From NCBI GenBank assembly GCA_049514575.1, contig JBEKUX010000011.1:1-63307 (forward strand): a stretch of 63,307 bases of DNA, in the 5' to 3' direction. Shown here one piece after another: positions 53,208-63,282 of the stretch. The position numbers and the translations under genes were made by a program. This DNA is from BOG-1184 sp049514575 (GTDB lineage: Bacteria; Fibrobacterota; Chitinivibrionia; Chitinivibrionales; Chitinispirillaceae). The notes under the pieces were generated by a model, which saw only the letters and a list, made by a program, of their open reading frames with translations, was not told the DNA's origin and searched no databases. Within the stretch, counting starts at the first letter, position 1; each line of letters opens with the position of its first letter.

Positions 53208-54146
53208 TTAAATATTTTTAAAAACATTTCGTGGCAACATACGATACCCCTTCAACAACTCAATAATGCCATCATCTAAAGATTTTTTCGCTTCAAAACC
53301 GGTTTCTCGCAATCGTTGATTTGAAACAATATAATTGCGTTTATCAGGATCACCCCTGATCTCAGAAAAGTGGACAAACAATGAAGGGACATGTTCTTTG
53401 ATTTTTAGAGCAATTTCTCCTTTTGATAGGTTGGCCGTATCGAGTCCGACATTATAAGCTTTTCCAATCATTCGGGCAGCATTTTTTATACAATGATGGA
53501 AGCAGTCGGCAATATCCCGGATATGAACAAAATTTCGTTTAAAGTCCTTCTCGAAAATCACAAGGTAGCCATCGGTTATTGCGGCATATACAAAATGATT
53601 GACTAAAAGGTCAAGTCGCAGCCGGGGAGACATTCCAAAAACAGTGGCAAGTCGCAATGTGATGGCATTGGGGCTGTTCAGCAACTCTGCTTCGGCCCGC
53701 ACCTTCGTCTGCCCATATAAGGTAATTGGTTCCAACGGTGTTTCTTCAGTACAAAAGGTATTGCCCGTTTTTGTTCCATAACCGCTGTTTGTATTTGGAA
53801 AAACTATCAATTGATTTGGAGACCGAAGGCGATTGATTAACCGAATTGCCTCAAAGTTAACGGATTGAGCGAGCCATGGGTCTCGATCACAGGCTGGCGC
53901 TCCGACAATTGCCGCCAGAGGAATGATAATATCACATTTTTTCAAGGACTGTTTCACACATGATTCGTCTCTTACATCACCCCGAACAAAATCGAACGAG
54001 TCGTTTCCACAAAGATGAAAAAGAGAATTCTGGCCATACATGAGATTATCAATAACAGTAACCTTGTAGCCTGCAACAAGCAAATGTTCGCATAATATCG
54101 AGCCCAAATAACCTGCGCCGCCGGTAATCAAGACATGATTCATCAT
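53208..54146 (-). CDS. NAD-dependent sugar-nucleotide epimerase/dehydratase (extended SDR)
   Basis: The protein has 312 residues. The NAD motif is HVLITGGAGYLGSILCEHLL followed by VTVIDNLMYG. The SDR catalytic Tyr-x3-Lys is TLYGQTKVRAE, with Thr/Ser upstream in FPNTNSGYG. Its substrates are nucleotide-activated sugars, and the exact reaction (4,6-dehydration, epimerisation or reduction) is not resolved. The first gene of the minus-strand sugar-nucleotide operon. GGAAC lies before the ATG, and a 116-base divergent gap separates it from the GT-C gene. Confidence 0.9.
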   Translation of the reverse strand: MMNHVLITGGAGYLGSILCEHLLVAGYKVTVIDNLMYGQNSLFHLCGNDSFDFVRGDVRDESCVKQSLKKCDIIIPLAAIVGAPACDRDPWLAQSVNFEAIRLINRLRSPNQLIVFPNTNSGYGTKTGNTFCTEETPLEPITLYGQTKVRAEAELLNSPNAITLRLATVFGMSPRLRLDLLVNHFVYAAITDGYLVIFEKDFKRNFVHIRDIADCFHHCIKNAARMIGKAYNVGLDTANLSKGEIALKIKEHVPSLFVHFSEIRGDPDKRNYIVSNQRLRETGFEAKKSLDDGIIELLKGYRMLPRNVFKNI

Positions 54147-54221
54147 AGGAGTTCCTTATTTTTAGTTTACATAATAAAAATACATCAGGTCCACCACCCT
54201 AATCTATTTTTACTGTTGAAA

Positions 54222-54251
54222 TTGACAGTAGTCTCTTTGATGGGGTATATT
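54222..54251 (+). promoter_or_regulatory. Candidate promoter, with inverted repeat, for the second glycan module
   Basis: TTGACA (54222-54227) and TATATT (54246-54251) lie 18 bases apart. A TACTGT/ACAGTA inverted repeat (54211-54230 spans both arms) overlaps the -35 and could be an operator. The predicted start is only a few bases before ATG 54263, which has no ribosome site, so the message might be leaderless. Confidence 0.4.
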
Positions 54252-54262
54252 TTTTAACAATT

Positions 54263-55891
54263 ATGCTTGAAATTGGCACCAATGGTATCAGAGCCGATAC
54301 ACAAACGGCATCGCTGACAACGCGCGATTTACACAAAACGCTGCGCTCCCCCTATACCCACCTTCTCTTGATTTTTACCGCGTCGCGTGTAGTGTACTAT
54401 ATGCTCGGCGTACGATTCGATGCCGTTGGAGTACCGGTTTATATTCAATTTATTGACCCGGAACTGCTGCGGAATCATTTGCTGCAGAGCCTGTTCTACC
54501 TGCACTGGCAGCCGCCCGGGTACAACCTGTTTCTGGGTGTTATCCTCAAGATGTTCCCGCACCCACATGCGTATACGGTTGCTTTTCATATGATTCATCT
54601 TATCAGTGGGGCGGTGATGGTGTGTTTCCTGTTTTATATGATGAGAAGCATCGGTGTTGGGCTACGACTTGCGCTCATTGTAACAGCACTGTTTATCATA
54701 TCGCCGGGCGTTGTGCTCTTTGAGAATTGGTTATTCTATGAGTATCAGATGGCGTTTTTGCTGATAGTCAGCGCCGGACTTCTGTTTCATTTTTTTGCGC
54801 ACCGAAGAGTGGCCAGTGCCATAGTATTTCTGATATGCCAGTTCTGGCTGGTGATGGTGCGGAACCAATACCACCTGATGTACTTTACGGTGGTTTTTGT
54901 TTTGTTATTGTATTTCACGAAGCACAATCGGAGATTGATTGTCGGCGCTGGTTCAGTGCTTCTTGCCATGATACTGGCGCTTTACCTGAAGAACCAGATA
55001 TTGTTTGGCCATTTTGCGAGCAGCACATGGATGGAAATGGGCATGGGCCCTCTTCTTCTGCACCAACTCACCCCCGAAGAACGGAGTTCCTTTGTTTCTC
55101 AAGGCAAGCTCTCCCCAGCCGCGGAGACAGAACAACATACGTATCCATCGATTCTCGGGGTTCCTCTGTCGTCCTTTCGCCCCTATATCACCATGCCGGC
55201 CAAGACCTCGATCCCGGTGCTCGATGAGGAACTTAAACCTTCGGGTGCAGTCAATTACAACAATGTGGGGTATCTTGAGGCGCAAAAGCTTTATAAGAAG
55301 GACATACGGTTCATTATGGCGCACTACCCTATAGCCTATGTACGGTCAGTCGTCATCGCGTGGTTTACCTACTTTATGCCCCCTGACGACTTTCTTTTTT
55401 TCACTAATAACCTGGCGCATATTCGCGGGATCCAGCGGTTTTTCGACATCGTTTTTTTCGGGCAATTTAAGCAGGCGCCCGGCAAGGCGCTCCGGCAACA
55501 GTATGCCGCAGGCGCGAAATTTTCTCTGGTGTTGTATACAGGAATTTTCCTGCTTTTCGGGTTGCCGGCACTGTTTATCTTCGGCTGCCGTTATCTGTAC
55601 CTGGGCATCCGCAGGCGTACGCTCGATAGGCCGAAGGCGCTGCTTTTGGGCTTCATGCTGTTCAATATCGCCTATTGCTCCGCGAGCGCAAACTTTCTGT
55701 CAAGCTTTGACAACAACCGTTACCGGTTTCCGGTGGACGGCTTTTTCGTCGTAATCGCGGCACTCACGCTCGACCAGGTATGGAAAAAATTCCTGCCTTC
55801 AGTTAGGCGTTACAAAGCTGCCAGCCGCACGATACAGTCTACCCCAGTCGAGAAGAGGATGCTGTCGCATGAAAAACGGAATCATGCTTAA
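54263..55891 (+). CDS. GT-C-like integral membrane glycosyltransferase, paralogue A
   Basis: The protein has 542 residues, with about 10-11 membrane segments. A first loop after TM1 holds FIDPELLRNHLLQSLFYLHW followed by QPPGYNL, where a conserved acidic residue (D/E in DPE) matches the catalytic position of ArnT/PMT-type enzymes. Long periplasmic loops lie near 265-355 and the C-terminal region. It closely resembles the gene at 59881 along its whole length, including loop TFRPYIxMPAKTSIP, but carries an extra C-terminal tail of about 30 residues. It probably uses a polyprenyl-phosphate sugar made by the GT2 half of the next gene, which overlaps it by 23 bases. Confidence 0.75.
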   Translation: MLEIGTNGIRADTQTASLTTRDLHKTLRSPYTHLLLIFTASRVVYYMLGVRFDAVGVPVYIQFIDPELLRNHLLQSLFYLHWQPPGYNLFLGVILKMFPHPHAYTVAFHMIHLISGAVMVCFLFYMMRSIGVGLRLALIVTALFIISPGVVLFENWLFYEYQMAFLLIVSAGLLFHFFAHRRVASAIVFLICQFWLVMVRNQYHLMYFTVVFVLLLYFTKHNRRLIVGAGSVLLAMILALYLKNQILFGHFASSTWMEMGMGPLLLHQLTPEERSSFVSQGKLSPAAETEQHTYPSILGVPLSSFRPYITMPAKTSIPVLDEELKPSGAVNYNNVGYLEAQKLYKKDIRFIMAHYPIAYVRSVVIAWFTYFMPPDDFLFFTNNLAHIRGIQRFFDIVFFGQFKQAPGKALRQQYAAGAKFSLVLYTGIFLLFGLPALFIFGCRYLYLGIRRRTLDRPKALLLGFMLFNIAYCSASANFLSSFDNNRYRFPVDGFFVVIAALTLDQVWKKFLPSVRRYKAASRTIQSTPVEKRMLSHEKRNHA

Positions 55892-57332
55892 GGGTAATCT
55901 GACGTTGAAAGAAGAAATGAATTCGGACAGACATGCTCAGTTTTCATCAGAGAGACAAAACTATTGGAATGCTTTCGCGGCAAAGGCACCGCGGTATTAC
56001 CAGAACCGATTGGGCGAAGTCTACGAGTTTCTGGTTCCGCCGGGTGTACGGGTGCTTGAGCTTGGTTGCGGGCAAGGAGACTTGCTGGCAAGGTTACGAC
56101 CGTCATACGGTGTCGGAGTAGATTTCTCTCCCCCCATGATCGAACACGCCAAAGTGCGCCATCCCGGTCTTACATTTATTCAAACGGATGTGCACAGTCT
56201 TGATCTCCGCGAGCAATTCGACGTGATCGTCTGTTCCGATTTCGTCAACGATGTATGGGATGTGCAGCAGGTGTTCCGTATTGCGGCAGCGCACTCACAT
56301 CAGGGGACACGCTTGATTCTCAATACGTCCAGTAAAGCATGGGAAGTGCCGAGACGGGCTTCCGAAAGGATCGGCCTAGCGCGGCGTGTCCTTCCGCAAA
56401 ACTGGCTGACTGTTGAAGACATCTCCAACTTGCTGTATCTTGTTGACTTCGAAGTCATCCGTTCATTCCAAGACATAATGTGGCCCTTCCGCACGCCTTT
56501 CGTTGCTACCATGCTGAACCGGTATCTGGTAAAACTAACGCCGTTTAATTGGTTTGGGCTTACCAATTTTATCATTGCAAGACCCACTCCTAAAGCACCT
56601 GTCTCTGGTACGGAACCGGTTGTCAGTGTAATTATACCGGCACGAAACGAAGAAGGAAATATTAAAAATATTTTCGACCGAGTTCCCGCGATGGGCGCAG
56701 GAACCGAACTAATCTTTATAGAGGGACACTCGACCGACAATACCAGCTCTGCCATTGAGCGAGAGATTGCCTCGCGGCCGGGTTGCCGGGCGAAGCTTTT
56801 CCACCAGACGGGCAAAGGCAAAGGAGACGCCGTACGACTTGGTTTCGCAAATGCAGCGGGAGACCTGTTGATGATTCTGGACGCAGATTTAACGGTCCAG
56901 CCCGAAGACTTGGTGCGGTTCTATGAGGCTTGGCGTTCCGGAAAAGGAGAGTTCATAAATGGCGTTCGCTTGGTTTACCCAATGGAAAGAGAGGCAATGC
57001 GCTTTATTAACCTCATTGGAAATAAATTATTCAGCATTTCTTTTTCTTGGCTTCTTGGCCAAAGCATCAAGGACACTCTCTGCGGCACAAAGGTATTGAG
57101 CCGCAGGCATTACGAGTTAATCGCGGCCAACCGTTCCTATTTCGGTCTGCTCGACCCGTTTGGTGATTTCGACCTCATCTTCGGTGCTGCACGGTACAAC
57201 CTGAGAATCGCCGATCTTCCGATTCGTTACCGCGAGCGTACCTACGGTGAGACGAACATTCAGCGGTGGCGCCACGGGTTGCTGCTTCTGCAGATGGTCC
57301 TTCTCGCGCTGAGGAAAATAAAATTTATTTAA
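55869..57332 (+). CDS. Fusion of SAM methyltransferase and GT2 glycosyltransferase
   Basis: The protein has 487 residues. The N-terminal class I methyltransferase is about 25-235, with motif I RVLELGCGQGDLLARL (61-76) and VGVDFSPPMIEHAK. The C-terminal GT2 domain (about 247-485) has VVSVIIPARNEEGNIKNIFD, the metal motif LLMILDADLTVQPEDL and the catalytic DTLCGTKVLSRRHYELI, typical of polyprenyl-P sugar transferases. It has no C-terminal membrane helices. The start is ATG 55869 with GAAGAGG upstream; ATG 55917 is possible. Two enzymes in one chain suggest methylation tied to sugar loading, in a capping or polymerisation control step. It is followed by another methyltransferase after 21 bases. 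Confidence 0.9.
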   Translation: MKNGIMLKGNLTLKEEMNSDRHAQFSSERQNYWNAFAAKAPRYYQNRLGEVYEFLVPPGVRVLELGCGQGDLLARLRPSYGVGVDFSPPMIEHAKVRHPGLTFIQTDVHSLDLREQFDVIVCSDFVNDVWDVQQVFRIAAAHSHQGTRLILNTSSKAWEVPRRASERIGLARRVLPQNWLTVEDISNLLYLVDFEVIRSFQDIMWPFRTPFVATMLNRYLVKLTPFNWFGLTNFIIARPTPKAPVSGTEPVVSVIIPARNEEGNIKNIFDRVPAMGAGTELIFIEGHSTDNTSSAIEREIASRPGCRAKLFHQTGKGKGDAVRLGFANAAGDLLMILDADLTVQPEDLVRFYEAWRSGKGEFINGVRLVYPMEREAMRFINLIGNKLFSISFSWLLGQSIKDTLCGTKVLSRRHYELIAANRSYFGLLDPFGDFDLIFGAARYNLRIADLPIRYRERTYGETNIQRWRHGLLLLQMVLLALRKIKFI

Positions 57333-57353
57333 AATAAAAAGGAAAAAGGCGGC

Positions 57354-58088
57354 ATGGATAATCGTGAAAGCCGGGAGGTTCGGCACGGTCAGAAATTAGC
57401 ACAGACAAATCCTGAAACCGTTTGGGGATGGAATTCACCGGCAGGAGTAATTCGGGCAAAAAGAAGAGCCGCCATGATTTCCGCTTCGGCCCACCTCGAC
57501 GGTGCGAAACGGGTGCTTGAAATCGGTTGCGGTACGGGGTTATTTACTGAACTCTTTTTTAAGGCAGGACCAGAGACGATCGTTGCTGTTGACATTTCGC
57601 CCGAACTGCTTGCTATCGCACAGAAACGGTCGCTTCCTTCGAACAGGGTGATCTTTAAATGTATACGTTTCGAGGAACTTGAAAAAACTGAACCCTTTGA
57701 TGCCGTCGTGGGTTCTTCCGTTCTTCATCATCTTGTCATGCCGGATTCGCTGTTAACTATGGCGAGGCTTATGAGGAGCGGCGCATACCTGTGCTTTACA
57801 GAGCCAAACATGCTTAATCCCCAGATTGCTTTACAAAAAAATATACCATGGCTTAAGTGGATGATGGGAGATTCACCGGATGAAAAGGCTTTTTTCCGCT
57901 GGCAGCTTGCGAAAACCCTTGAAACTTCAGGTTTCACCAACATAACCATCAAACCCTTTGACTGGTTGCATCCGGCAACGCCCCCCCGCTTAATTCGTGT
58001 GGTACGTGCAATGGGGATTTTTATGGAAAAAATGCCTTTTCTGCGCGAATTTGCCGGATCATTATGTATTTCAGCAAAAAAATCCTGA
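57354..58088 (+). CDS. SAM-dependent methyltransferase
   Basis: The protein has 244 residues. Motif I is RVLEIGCGTGLFTELFFKAG, with VAVDISPELLAIAQKRS as the post-I acidic strand and PFDAVVGSSVLHHLVMPDSL at motif II/III. The N-terminus (WGWNSPAGVIRAKRRA) is seen in methyltransferases of glycan and lipid clusters. Substrate unknown. AAAGGCGG precedes the ATG. It lies between the fusion gene and the radical SAM gene in the plus-strand glycan module, so a methylated sugar or carrier is the probable product. Confidence 0.88.
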   Translation: MDNRESREVRHGQKLAQTNPETVWGWNSPAGVIRAKRRAAMISASAHLDGAKRVLEIGCGTGLFTELFFKAGPETIVAVDISPELLAIAQKRSLPSNRVIFKCIRFEELEKTEPFDAVVGSSVLHHLVMPDSLLTMARLMRSGAYLCFTEPNMLNPQIALQKNIPWLKWMMGDSPDEKAFFRWQLAKTLETSGFTNITIKPFDWLHPATPPRLIRVVRAMGIFMEKMPFLREFAGSLCISAKKS

Positions 58089-58166
58089 TGGCGGTATATG
58101 CGGTATATTGGGTATATTTATTTCAATTTCTCCTGAAAAACCACTCATCAAAATGGTGAAACCGAA

Positions 58167-59624
58167 ATGATGGTAAAAGCCTGTCTTATATATCCTCGGG
58201 ATCTGAATCTGAATTTTTTTCCCCTCGGGATGGGTTATGTCGGCTCCTTTCTGAAGGAAAAAGGCCACCAGGTGACGTTTTTTGACATCACCAAACATGA
58301 AGTGGGTCTGCTGTCGCAATTAAAAGCTGATCCGCCTGATATTGCGGGGTTGAGCATCACGACCCCTCAACTGTTTCTTGCCCGGAGTATTATCAGGGAC
58401 ATCCGGACCACGCTCCCCAAGACCAAGATTGTTGCGGGCGGTATCCATCCTTCGTATTTCAAGGAGCAGTTCATCCGTGAAAACGATGTTGATTTTGTGG
58501 TTTACGGTGAAGGCGAGGTTACAATGGATGAATTGTGCCGTTCAATCCCCACCGGAGATTTTTCACAGATTAAAGGTTTGATTTACAGGGAAGGGGATCG
58601 CATCACTGTTAATCCGCCACGCGAGCTGATTCTTGATCTTGATACAGTACCTTTTCCATTGCGTGAGGCCGTCAATTACGATTCGTACCTTCAACCGCCG
58701 GGTCTGATAAGGGGGATTTGGACGAAAAGAAGCGCAAACCTTACCACAAGTCGGGGGTGTCCGGGCAGGTGTACGTATTGCGGGGTCAATTATCTGTGGG
58801 AGAAAAAATACCGGAGGCGTTCTACAGACAATGTACTGAAGGAAATTGATGCCTTGGTTGAACAATATGATGTTGACGGCTTGTATTTCATGGATGATAC
58901 TTTTTTAATGAATGAGCATTGGGTCAGAGATTTCTGCGAAAAACTGATAAAAAAACATTATCGGCTGAAGTGGTCATGCTATGGTCGTATCGATACCGTA
59001 ACTCCGGGCATGCTTGAAGCCATCCGGGAGGCCGGTTGCGTGCAGGTAGAATACGGCATCGAAAGTTGCTCAGACCGTATCCTCGCGGCGGTCAATAAAA
59101 AAGTAAGCGTTGTTCAGATCAGGGATGCTGTCCGAATGACAAAAAAGGCTGGACTCCGTGCTCTCGGCTCTTTTATCGTAGGTTTTCCCGAGGATAATGA
59201 GAATGAGCTGATGGAATCCCTGAAGACCGCGTCGGCCCTCAGCCTTGATTTCGTGACCTGCTATTTCGCCACGCCATATCCCGGATCGCAGCTTTTTGAG
59301 AAAGCAATTGCGGAAAACAGGATCATAGAGTCGGACCTGTCGCAGTGGTACGTTAGAAATAATAATATCTGGAAGGTGAACCTAGACCCGGATACGCTGG
59401 CTCGGCACCGGTCAAAGTTTTTGAAAAAATATAGAGTTCGAAATATTTTATTTTTTGTCAGAAACCCCGCTTTTCTTATCCAGGTTTTGTTTCTTCTGGC
59501 CACCAATATAGTTGCGCTTTACAAGGCCTTTCATGACTCTATTAGAATTCGCTCATGGGATGACCTGGGATACTTTTTTTATACCCATATGACCACCGGG
59601 CAGAATGGAAGAAACAAGCAGTGA
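58167..59624 (+). CDS. B12-binding-domain radical SAM protein, second copy
   Basis: The protein has 485 residues. The B12-binding domain is about 5-135 (FFPLGMGYVGSFLKEKGHQV and VAGGIHPSYF). The cluster motif is C198-x3-C202-x2-C205 (SRGCPGRCTYC). Core strands include QVEYGIESCSDRILAAVNKK and SFIVGFPEDNENELMESLKT. The C-terminal tail after 400 has a hydrophobic stretch (PAFLIQVLFLLATNIVALYK), suggesting membrane association and a lipid-linked substrate. It is similar in plan to the enzyme at 46880 but not a close copy. It is weakly preceded by a ribosome site. Confidence 0.92.
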   Translation: MMVKACLIYPRDLNLNFFPLGMGYVGSFLKEKGHQVTFFDITKHEVGLLSQLKADPPDIAGLSITTPQLFLARSIIRDIRTTLPKTKIVAGGIHPSYFKEQFIRENDVDFVVYGEGEVTMDELCRSIPTGDFSQIKGLIYREGDRITVNPPRELILDLDTVPFPLREAVNYDSYLQPPGLIRGIWTKRSANLTTSRGCPGRCTYCGVNYLWEKKYRRRSTDNVLKEIDALVEQYDVDGLYFMDDTFLMNEHWVRDFCEKLIKKHYRLKWSCYGRIDTVTPGMLEAIREAGCVQVEYGIESCSDRILAAVNKKVSVVQIRDAVRMTKKAGLRALGSFIVGFPEDNENELMESLKTASALSLDFVTCYFATPYPGSQLFEKAIAENRIIESDLSQWYVRNNNIWKVNLDPDTLARHRSKFLKKYRVRNILFFVRNPAFLIQVLFLLATNIVALYKAFHDSIRIRSWDDLGYFFYTHMTTGQNGRNKQ

Positions 59625-59880
59625 GAACCTGTTTTACAGAAGTTCATTTTTCATCCTTTGAGAAACCAGCGGCCAGACTGCTGTTAGGCTGCTTTCCCCT
59701 TGATTTTGAACAGTAAAAACCCTATATTTCAATCGGGTAGAAGCGGGAAAAGACGAAAGAAGAAAAATATTATCTGTCAATAAACAATCCATAATACAAC
59801 AAATAGCCAGAAGCCTTTTATCTCCTTTCGTACAATCAAGATGCCATTATACCGCATTAAGTTGCTCTGAGACCGGAATC

Positions 59881-61383
59881 ATGCCTTTGATTGCCAACAA
59901 CGAACCGAGGGACGCATCAAAGCGGCGCGATTTAAGCGCGTTTCTTCGCTCGCCATACGTTCTTCTGTTGGTAATATTTGCCGTATCGCGCACGGTCTAC
60001 TACCTGCTCGGCGTGCGGTTTGACGCACGGGGATTGACCGTGTTTTTCCAGCTCCTTGACCCGGAACTGCTGCGCCACAACCTGCTACAAAGCCTGTTCT
60101 ACCTGCACATGCAGCCACCCGGCTACAACCTTTTCGTTGGTGTTATCTTGAAGCTGTTCCCGCATACGTACGTGACAGCATTTCACGGGATCCATCTCGT
60201 GTTTGGGGTGTCTATCATGTGCCTTATGTTTCACCTGATGAGGTGTCTCGGGGTTGGCGCGAGGTTTTCGTTGGTTGCCACCGCACTGTTCATTGTTTCT
60301 CCCGAAGTTATCCTGTTCGAGAATTATCTGCTCTATGAATATCTTTTAGTGTTTATCCTGATGGTCAGCGCCGCACTCCTGTTTCACTTTTTTATATATC
60401 GCAGCGTAGCAGGAGCAATAGGGTTCCTGGTATGCCAGTTCTGCCTGGTCTTGCTGCGGAATCATTTTCATCTTGTGTACTTTATAATGGTCTTCGCACT
60501 GCTGCTGTATTTCACGAAACGAAATCGCAGACTGGTTGCCAGCGTTGGTTCAGTGCTGCTTGCAATAGTCGTGGCACTCTACCTGAAGAACCTGATTCTG
60601 TTCGGGCATTTTGCAAGCAGCACATGGCTTGGAATGTGTATGGGTACCATCGTCACACACCAACTCACCCCCCAGGAACGCCAACACTTGGCTTCGCAGG
60701 GCCAGCTCTGCCCAGCTACCGATATGGATCCATGCAGTTCAGTATGGACCTTTCGACCCTATATTAAAATGCCGGCGAAAACCTCGATTCCAGCGCTCGA
60801 TCAGGAATTTAAATCCGATGGTTATAGTATCAACTTTAACCATTTGGCTTTCCTTGAGGTGCAAAAGCTCTTCATGAAGGATGGGCTGTATATTCTTTTG
60901 CACTATCCCAAGGCTTATATGCGGTCAATAGTTATCGCATGGTTCGCCTATTTTCTGCCTGCCGACGACTATCCTTTTTTCGATCTCAATCTGCCGCGCA
61001 TTCATGCGATCCAACGGTTTTTTGACATTGTTTTTTTCGGGCAGTTCAAGCAGGCACCTGGCAAGGCGCTCCGGCAACTGTATGCCGCAGGTGCCAAATT
61101 GTCGCTGATATTATATACCGGAACATTCCTGTTGATCGGATTACCAACGCTTTTTGTTTTCGGTATCTGGTATCTTTTCAAAGGTATTCTTAGGCGTACC
61201 CTCGATGCGCCGCAGGCCTTTCTGCTTGGATTTATGCTTTTCAACATCGCCTATTGCACCGCAGTCGCCAACTTTCTGTCTTCTTTTGAAAACAACCGTT
61301 ATCGGTTTCCACTGGATTGCTTCTTCGTCGTTCTTACTGTGTTTGCACTCAACCGGGTGTGGCACAGATTCATCCGTAAATAA
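59881..61383 (+). CDS. GT-C-like integral membrane glycosyltransferase, paralogue B
   Basis: The protein has 500 residues and aligns end to end with paralogue A (54263). Both share the start SRxVYYxLGVRFDA, the catalytic-type loop LLDPELLRHNLLQSLFYLHM, QPPGYNL, and the block IQRFFDIVFFGQFKQAPGKA. Similarity is visible at DNA level too, so the pair arose by fairly recent duplication. It has no C-terminal tail beyond the last helix. An acidic residue after TM1 is the probable catalytic base. Divergence in the periplasmic loop near 265-300 suggests a different donor or acceptor. A 256-base gap precedes it without a gene. Confidence 0.75.
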   Translation: MPLIANNEPRDASKRRDLSAFLRSPYVLLLVIFAVSRTVYYLLGVRFDARGLTVFFQLLDPELLRHNLLQSLFYLHMQPPGYNLFVGVILKLFPHTYVTAFHGIHLVFGVSIMCLMFHLMRCLGVGARFSLVATALFIVSPEVILFENYLLYEYLLVFILMVSAALLFHFFIYRSVAGAIGFLVCQFCLVLLRNHFHLVYFIMVFALLLYFTKRNRRLVASVGSVLLAIVVALYLKNLILFGHFASSTWLGMCMGTIVTHQLTPQERQHLASQGQLCPATDMDPCSSVWTFRPYIKMPAKTSIPALDQEFKSDGYSINFNHLAFLEVQKLFMKDGLYILLHYPKAYMRSIVIAWFAYFLPADDYPFFDLNLPRIHAIQRFFDIVFFGQFKQAPGKALRQLYAAGAKLSLILYTGTFLLIGLPTLFVFGIWYLFKGILRRTLDAPQAFLLGFMLFNIAYCTAVANFLSSFENNRYRFPLDCFFVVLTVFALNRVWHRFIRK

Positions 61384-61394
61384 GGTTTTTTAAT

Positions 61395-62147
61395 ATGAAA
61401 AGTTATCCACTTTTTCGTATGGCAAATATAGTCTATAAATATGCTTTCTGGCTGTATTACCCATTGTATGTGCTCTATAAAAACATCAGCGATCGGAACG
61501 AAATGTCCTTTGTCCGGCGCTCTGTTAAACCGGGAAACAGGGTCGTTGATATCGGGGCAAACATCGGAATATATACGAAACGGCTTGCAAAACTTACCGG
61601 GTCTGGCGGTGAGGTGTATGCGTTCGAGCCCCATCCGCGCAACTTCGCATTATTGTTGAAATTAACACGAGGATTACTTATGATTAAAGCATATCACGCG
61701 GCCATAAGCGATCAGACGGGAACGATTGAATTGTATGTTTCGACTGATTTGAATGTTGATCATCGAACCTATCAAACAGCTGAAAAAAGAATGAAGCAAC
61801 AAGTTGCCTGTTATTCCCTCGATTTTTTTTTACAGGAAAAATCAGTTGATTTTATCAAAATGGATATTCAGGGTTCTGAATATAAGGCACTGTTGGGAAT
61901 GCAAAAAACGATGCACAATAATCCACGACTTACGATGCTTATGGAATTGTGGCCTTATGGATTGAGTGAAGCAGGCTCATCCTGCAAAGCAGTGATCGAT
62001 CTCCTTCGTAAAAACCATTTTTTCCTCTATCTTTTGGAAAAAGGCTGCCTTGTTGAATTTTCCGAGCAGTTAATTGAATGTAATGAACACGATTATTATT
62101 CCTTGTATGCCACAAAGCAACCATGCGAACAGTTCTCAAATCGATGA
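61395..62147 (+). CDS. FkbM-family methyltransferase
   Basis: The protein has 250 residues. The FkbM signature is NRVVDIGANIGIYTKRLAKL at 57-76, with VYAFEPHPRNFALLLKL, and the second motif is VDFIKMDIQGSEYKALLGM. FkbM enzymes O-methylate sugars and macrolides. An N-terminal segment (about 8-30) is hydrophobic and may contact the membrane. It lies 11 bases after paralogue B, so it is cotranscribed. It is the third methyltransferase of this module, pointing to a heavily methylated glycan. Confidence 0.9.
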   Translation: MKSYPLFRMANIVYKYAFWLYYPLYVLYKNISDRNEMSFVRRSVKPGNRVVDIGANIGIYTKRLAKLTGSGGEVYAFEPHPRNFALLLKLTRGLLMIKAYHAAISDQTGTIELYVSTDLNVDHRTYQTAEKRMKQQVACYSLDFFLQEKSVDFIKMDIQGSEYKALLGMQKTMHNNPRLTMLMELWPYGLSEAGSSCKAVIDLLRKNHFFLYLLEKGCLVEFSEQLIECNEHDYYSLYATKQPCEQFSNR

Positions 62148-62280
62148 ATTATTCTGCAATAATTTTTCCATAGTGATTTACTTGTTGGATCATTCATCCG
62201 TTATTTTTCACTGTAAAAGTACCTTCCCCTAATAATGGTGCATGCAAGACAAACGATGTGTTCGGGTTTCGGTTAATCCT

Positions 62281-63282
<1,002 letters not shown>

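Noticed and set aside
59625..59880. Possible small RNA or gene in the 256-base gap before paralogue B
   Set aside because: No stable hairpin with T tract, no ribosome-site-supported ORF and no clear promoter pair were found.
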